Shown piece after piece: positions 61,050 to 64,000 of a DNA stretch of 64,000 bases. Under the pieces are notes generated by a model that ran no database searches, was not told the origin of the DNA, and saw only the letters and a program-made list of their open reading frames with translations. Position numbers and translations under genes: made by a program. This DNA is from JAKFWF01 sp963732635 (lineage in GTDB: Bacteria > Pseudomonadota > Alphaproteobacteria > Rhizobiales > Hyphomicrobiaceae). Position 1 is the stretch's first letter; every line of letters begins with the position of its first letter. The stretch spans positions 1 to 64,000 of the forward strand of contig CAVTAL010000019.1 of assembly GCA_963732635.1 (NCBI GenBank), in the 5' to 3' direction.

Positions 61050-62435
61050 ATGAACGGGGGACTGTTCAAGTCAGCTAGCCGCTTCGCGCTTGTCGCTGCG
61101 GCCGGGCTTTTGGCGGGTGGCGTTGCTGCCCAAGCTGCCGATCTCGGTGGCAATTGCTGCGCGGATCTCGAAGAGCGCGTTGCAGAACTCGAAGCAACGA
61201 CGGCTCGCAAGGGCAACCGGAAGGTCAAGCTGACCGTTTCGGGTCAAGTCAACGAAGCTTTGATGTTCTGGGATGATGGCAAGCGAGAAGAATGCCTACA
61301 TCGTTTCGAACAACATGAGCCGCACGCGTTTCCGCTTCGTCGGCGACGCCAAGATCAACTCGGATTGGTCGGCTGGTTACTTGCTTGAGATCGGCGTCCG
61401 TTACGCCAACTCCGGCAACCGCAACCAGGGCACCAACGGCGCTGGCGGCGACACCAACTCGCTCGACATTCGTCACAGCGCCTGGTGGATCGACAGCAAG
61501 CAGCTCGGCCGCGTTTGGGTTGGTCAGACCTCGACTGCCACTGACGGCATCACCGAGATCAACCTCGCCAACGCCATCACCGGCGGTATCGACGCCTCGG
61601 CTTGGCAGGGTGGCTTCTTCCTGCGCAACAACAACGGCTCGCTCAGCGCCGCTTACGTGGAACGGCGTGACGCCGAGCCAGGCTGGCGCCTGGGGTGTTG
61701 GCGAAGGCGATCGTAACAACGTCGTCAAGTACGTTTCGCCGACGTTTGCTGGCTTCACGGTCCAGGCTGCCTGGGGTGAAGATGACCAGTGGGATGCCGC
61801 TCTGCGCTACGCCGGTGAGTTCTCCGGCATCCGCGTTGCCGCTGGTGCTGGCTACCGCCAGATCAACGACAACTTCGGCAAGAACGGTGGCGATGGCCCC
61901 CGTTGCGCTGATCTCATCGGCTGCCGATCTAACGAACAGCGCTGTTGATTGCAACTCGATCGGCCTTTCCGGCAGCGTGATGCACGTCGCGACCGGTCTG
62001 TACGTTCACGGCGCCTGGGGTCAGCTCGACGACAAGAACCGCAAGACGCTCCTCGGCGCTGGCGCCAAGGACAAGGAGACCAGCTGGTATCTGCAGGCTG
62101 GTATCGAGCAGAACTTCTTCGGCATCGGCAAGACCACCCTGTTCGGTGAGTACGGCAACTACGAAGCCGGCTGGCGGTTTGGACGGCGCGTGCTCGGCTA
62201 AGCTCCAGTGGTTCGTCCGCAGCTCAGCGGCAACGGCGTTCAATTCGGCTGACACGACGGTCTGGGGCATTGGTTTGACCCAGGGCGATCGACGCCGCCG
62301 CCATGGACCTCTACGTCGGCTATAAGCACTTCGACACCGACATCGTCGGGTCTGGGCGCTCTGGCTGCTGCAGCGGACGCCAAGGGCAAGCAGGAATTCG
62401 ACGCAGTCGTCATGGGCGGTATCATCCGCTTCTGA
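61050..62435 (+). pseudogene. Outer-membrane porin (Porin_2, Omp2b type), multiple frameshifts
   Basis: A general diffusion porin of Rhizobiales. The start FALVAAAGLLAGGVAAQAAD is the signal peptide, followed by the coiled-coil LEERVAELEATTARKGNRKV and the first strand KLTVSGQVNEALMFWDDG. The body continues in other frames: NNMSRTRFRFVGDAKINSDW, LGRVWVGQTSTATDGITEIN, FVQAAWGEDDQW-like strands, GLYVHGAWGQLDDKNRKTLL and GKTTLFGEYGNYEAGW. The end MDLYVGYKHFDTDIVG and EFDAVVMGGIIRF is typical. At least five indels are required, at about 61285, 61665, 61925, 62180-62285 and 62345. Confidence 0.88.
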
Positions 62436-62461
62436 TCAACTGGCCTAGTCGAAAGACAAGG

Positions 62462-62490
62462 AAAGAGCCGCCCTTCGGGGCGGCTCTTTT
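62462..62490 (+). terminator. Terminator after the porin
   Basis: AAAGAGCCGCCC pairs perfectly with GGGCGGCTCTTT around a stable TTCG tetraloop, followed by TTCG and T-rich DNA. Confidence 0.85.
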
Positions 62491-62911
62491 CGTTTGGGCG
62501 GGCGCATGGCCGATAACGGCCGCCACGACTGGCGGTCAATCGGGAACCGCGCCCCATGCTTCCGAGACGCACAGGCATCTTTATCCGTCACGATGAGGCA
62601 GTGAGCCCGCCGGATATGGTAGGATCCCGGACAAGCTCACGCGTAACATCGCAATACACCGCAAGAGCCGTGCGGGCTTTCCGGGAACGCGTGGTGAGGA
62701 AGTTGGGCTTCGGTCGAACATCGAGGTCATGCAACACGCATTCCGTGGTCGCGGCCAATCGAAACTCCGCTTTGAAGCACTGCGAGTGCGGGCTCTCCGA
62801 TGGCGATCGCAAAAACTTGATCTACAGCGGCTTTGCAGAATGCACGAAAACACCCCGGTCCTGATGGGCCGGGGTGTTTGCAATGCCTGCGCGTGTTGGA
62901 AAGCTCGGGCC
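62491..62911. other. Intergenic region between porin and cytochrome b561 gene
   Basis: About 420 bases with overlapping short open frames on both strands but no recognisable protein. The right end contains the terminator at 62848-62879. Confidence 0.4.
62848..62879 (-). terminator. Terminator after the cytochrome b561 gene
   Basis: AAACACCCCGG pairs perfectly with CCGGGGTGTTT over 11 bp; the minus strand then continues TTTTCG, which suits the gene ending at 62912. Confidence 0.75.
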
Positions 62912-63505
62912 TTACTGCCCCGCGAAGATCGGCTCTTGCGGTGGACGGTGGTTCGTCCCGCCACTCCGGCCGAACCGCATCCGCGACAGCAGACCGTCCT
63001 TCAGCACATAGTGATGCATGAGAGCGGCTGCGGCATGCACGAGGCCGAGCACGAGAATGGCGATGCCGAGCGTTTCATGCCAGTGGCGGAATGACTTGGC
63101 CAAGCCACCAAGGCTATCCTTCAGCGGCAGGGCCAGCACGAACGGGCCGAAGTCGACGACCTTGTTGCTGCCGAAGACATACAGCAGGCCGAGCAGCGGC
63201 AAGCCGATCATCAGCCCATAGAGCGCGACATGCACGAGTGTGGCCGCCAAGTGCGACAGGCCCTTGGCCGACGGCATCGCTGGCGCCTTGGCCATCGTCA
63301 TGCGCCACGCCAGGCGGAACATGATCAGCACGAACAGCGCGGTGCCGGCCGGTTGATGCATTGCCTTCAAGCCTTCGCGGATGAAATGGCCCTTGGGAAA
63401 TTCCTGGCGAAACAGTTCAAGTCCCGCGAGGCTGAGGATGCCGATGCCGATCACCCAGTGCAGCGCGACTGTGACATTGTCGTATTTGCCGGTGGTTTTG
63501 CTCAT
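62912..63505 (-). CDS. Cytochrome b561 family protein
   Basis: A 197-residue di-heme membrane protein with four helices: NVTVALHWVIGIGILSLAGL, AGTALFVLIMFRLAWRMTMA, LVHVALYGLMIGLPLLGLLY and ETLGIAILVLGLVHAAAALM. Heme-ligand histidines are visible in LHW, MHQ, VHV and in LVHAAAALMHHYVLKDG. Prokaryotic b561 proteins pass electrons from quinol, for example to superoxide. The ATG at 63505 (MSKTTGKYDNVTVALHW) is used. The tail is basic and soluble. Confidence 0.9.
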   Translation of the reverse strand: MSKTTGKYDNVTVALHWVIGIGILSLAGLELFRQEFPKGHFIREGLKAMHQPAGTALFVLIMFRLAWRMTMAKAPAMPSAKGLSHLAATLVHVALYGLMIGLPLLGLLYVFGSNKVVDFGPFVLALPLKDSLGGLAKSFRHWHETLGIAILVLGLVHAAAALMHHYVLKDGLLSRMRFGRSGGTNHRPPQEPIFAGQ

Positions 63506-63749
63506 GTCCGTTTTTTCCTTGTTCGCCAACACTTGACGGGCGTTCGCCGTCGTGACGAGACAGGAATTACAAAATGCTGCGTTGCACCAACCTGACGTGC
63601 ACGGTCAGCCAGTTGTAAGGTTCGGCGCGGGCTTGAACCCTTGGTTCGCCTCATGAGTTAGCCTCAATGATGCCTTAACCTTCATCGACGCTTAATCCAT
63701 GCCTTCGGGTTGGAAATACGCGGGTTTGGTGGAAGTCGAGGCGCGGTCG

Positions 63750-64000
63750 ATGCGTGGCAACAGGTCGTTTTGGCGTTCGCGGGGCCGGGCATTCGGCTTC
63801 GGGCTGCTTGTGCTGGTCGCCGTTCCGGCCGGTGCGCCGCTTGCCCGCAATGCGTTCGCCCAGGAAGCGCCAGCCAGCAAGCTGTCGCTTCTGAGCCCCG
63901 AGCAACGCCGTACCCATGACGCCTGGAAGGCCGCGCGCACCGCTTTCGAGGCCGAATACGACGGCTACTGGAACGCCGTCAACGGCCGCCGCGACGAGCG
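63750..64000 (+). CDS. Secreted protein, unknown, cut by the window edge
   Basis: The frame from the ATG at 63750 reads RAFGFGLLVLVAVPAGAPLA and RNAFAQEAPASKLSLLSPEQ, a signal peptide with AFAQ cleavage, and continues with an acidic-basic helix (RRTHDAWKAARTAFEAEYDG, YWNAVNGRRDER) to the window end. The pattern recalls a Rhizobiales exported family, but I cannot name it. Only the first 83 residues are visible. Confidence 0.6.
   Translation, partial: MRGNRSFWRSRGRAFGFGLLVLVAVPAGAPLARNAFAQEAPASKLSLLSPEQRRTHDAWKAARTAFEAEYDGYWNAVNGRRDE

Overview
The window is high-GC DNA from an alphaproteobacterium, most likely of the order Hyphomicrobiales (Rhizobiales). Lineage markers include a CtrA inhibitor SciP (DUF1153), a PmtA-type phospholipid N-methyltransferase, a Porin_2-type outer-membrane porin, two invasion-associated-locus-B-like proteins, DUF6111 and DUF6476 membrane proteins, and the block cmk-rpsA-slyX-sppA-ihfB-lapA. 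It reads as a draft or metagenome contig. Many housekeeping genes (rpoH, rpsA, rluD, rnpA, porin) carry one or more single-base indels, often in G or C runs, while the protein sequence on both sides stays conserved. Several junctions cannot be functional: an ispH/bdh fusion at the left edge, yidC cut after about 33 codons, and an alpha/beta hydrolase cut after about 100 codons.

Layout. 1-6.2 kb: an ispH fragment fused in frame to a 3-hydroxybutyrate-dehydrogenase-like SDR, a LysR regulator converging on two tandem AhpC/TSA-like proteins, two tandem secreted micropeptides of 30 and 31 residues, a small membrane protein, a YCII/DGPF protein and the cut hydrolase. 6.2-11.4 kb: a tightly overlapping operon (read right to left) of a PqqD-like chaperone, an HPr-kinase-like P-loop kinase, three family-2 glycosyltransferases and a PF14907-type nucleotidyltransferase. 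11.6-16.3 kb: yidC fragment, rnpA and rpmH, a DUF6476 protein, rluD, rpoH and a diacylglycerol-kinase-like gene. 16.9-24.2 kb: cell-wall amidase, CoA-type Nudix hydrolase, DUF6111 protein, CCA-adding enzyme, IalB-like and membrane proteins, acyltransferase-3. 24.2-27.4 kb: a complete TRAP transporter (DctP-DctQ-DctM). 27.8-31.8 kb: FliJ-like protein, lipoprotein, sciP, mnmA, pmtA.

31.9-37 kb is the accessory island: tRNA-Met(CAT) with a decayed tyrosine recombinase at its 3' end, a solo ModA-like binding protein, an Asp/Glu-racemase-family gene split by a truncated IS66 element, and an ornithine-cyclodeaminase-family gene. 37-43 kb holds the lapA-ihfB-sppA-slyX-rpsA-cmk block preceded by an ABC substrate-binding protein. 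43-51 kb carries a glutamine-dependent NAD synthetase with an unusual SGGVNS loop and the complete urea transporter urtABCDE. 51-64 kb carries a DUF817 protein, an AMP-dependent ligase coupled to a peptide-binding protein, an IalB protein, HspQ, a CitE/malyl-CoA-lyase-like aldolase, a lipid A acyltransferase, a UbiH-type hydroxylase, a broken porin, cytochrome b561 and the start of a secreted protein.

The least conventional content is the pair of micropeptides at 3.9-4.1 kb, which share a signal sequence and release near-identical products of about 10 residues, and the PqqD/kinase/nucleotidyltransferase/glycosyltransferase operon. Intergenic palindromic repeats at 45.1, 45.9 and 58.3 kb are a further unexplained class.
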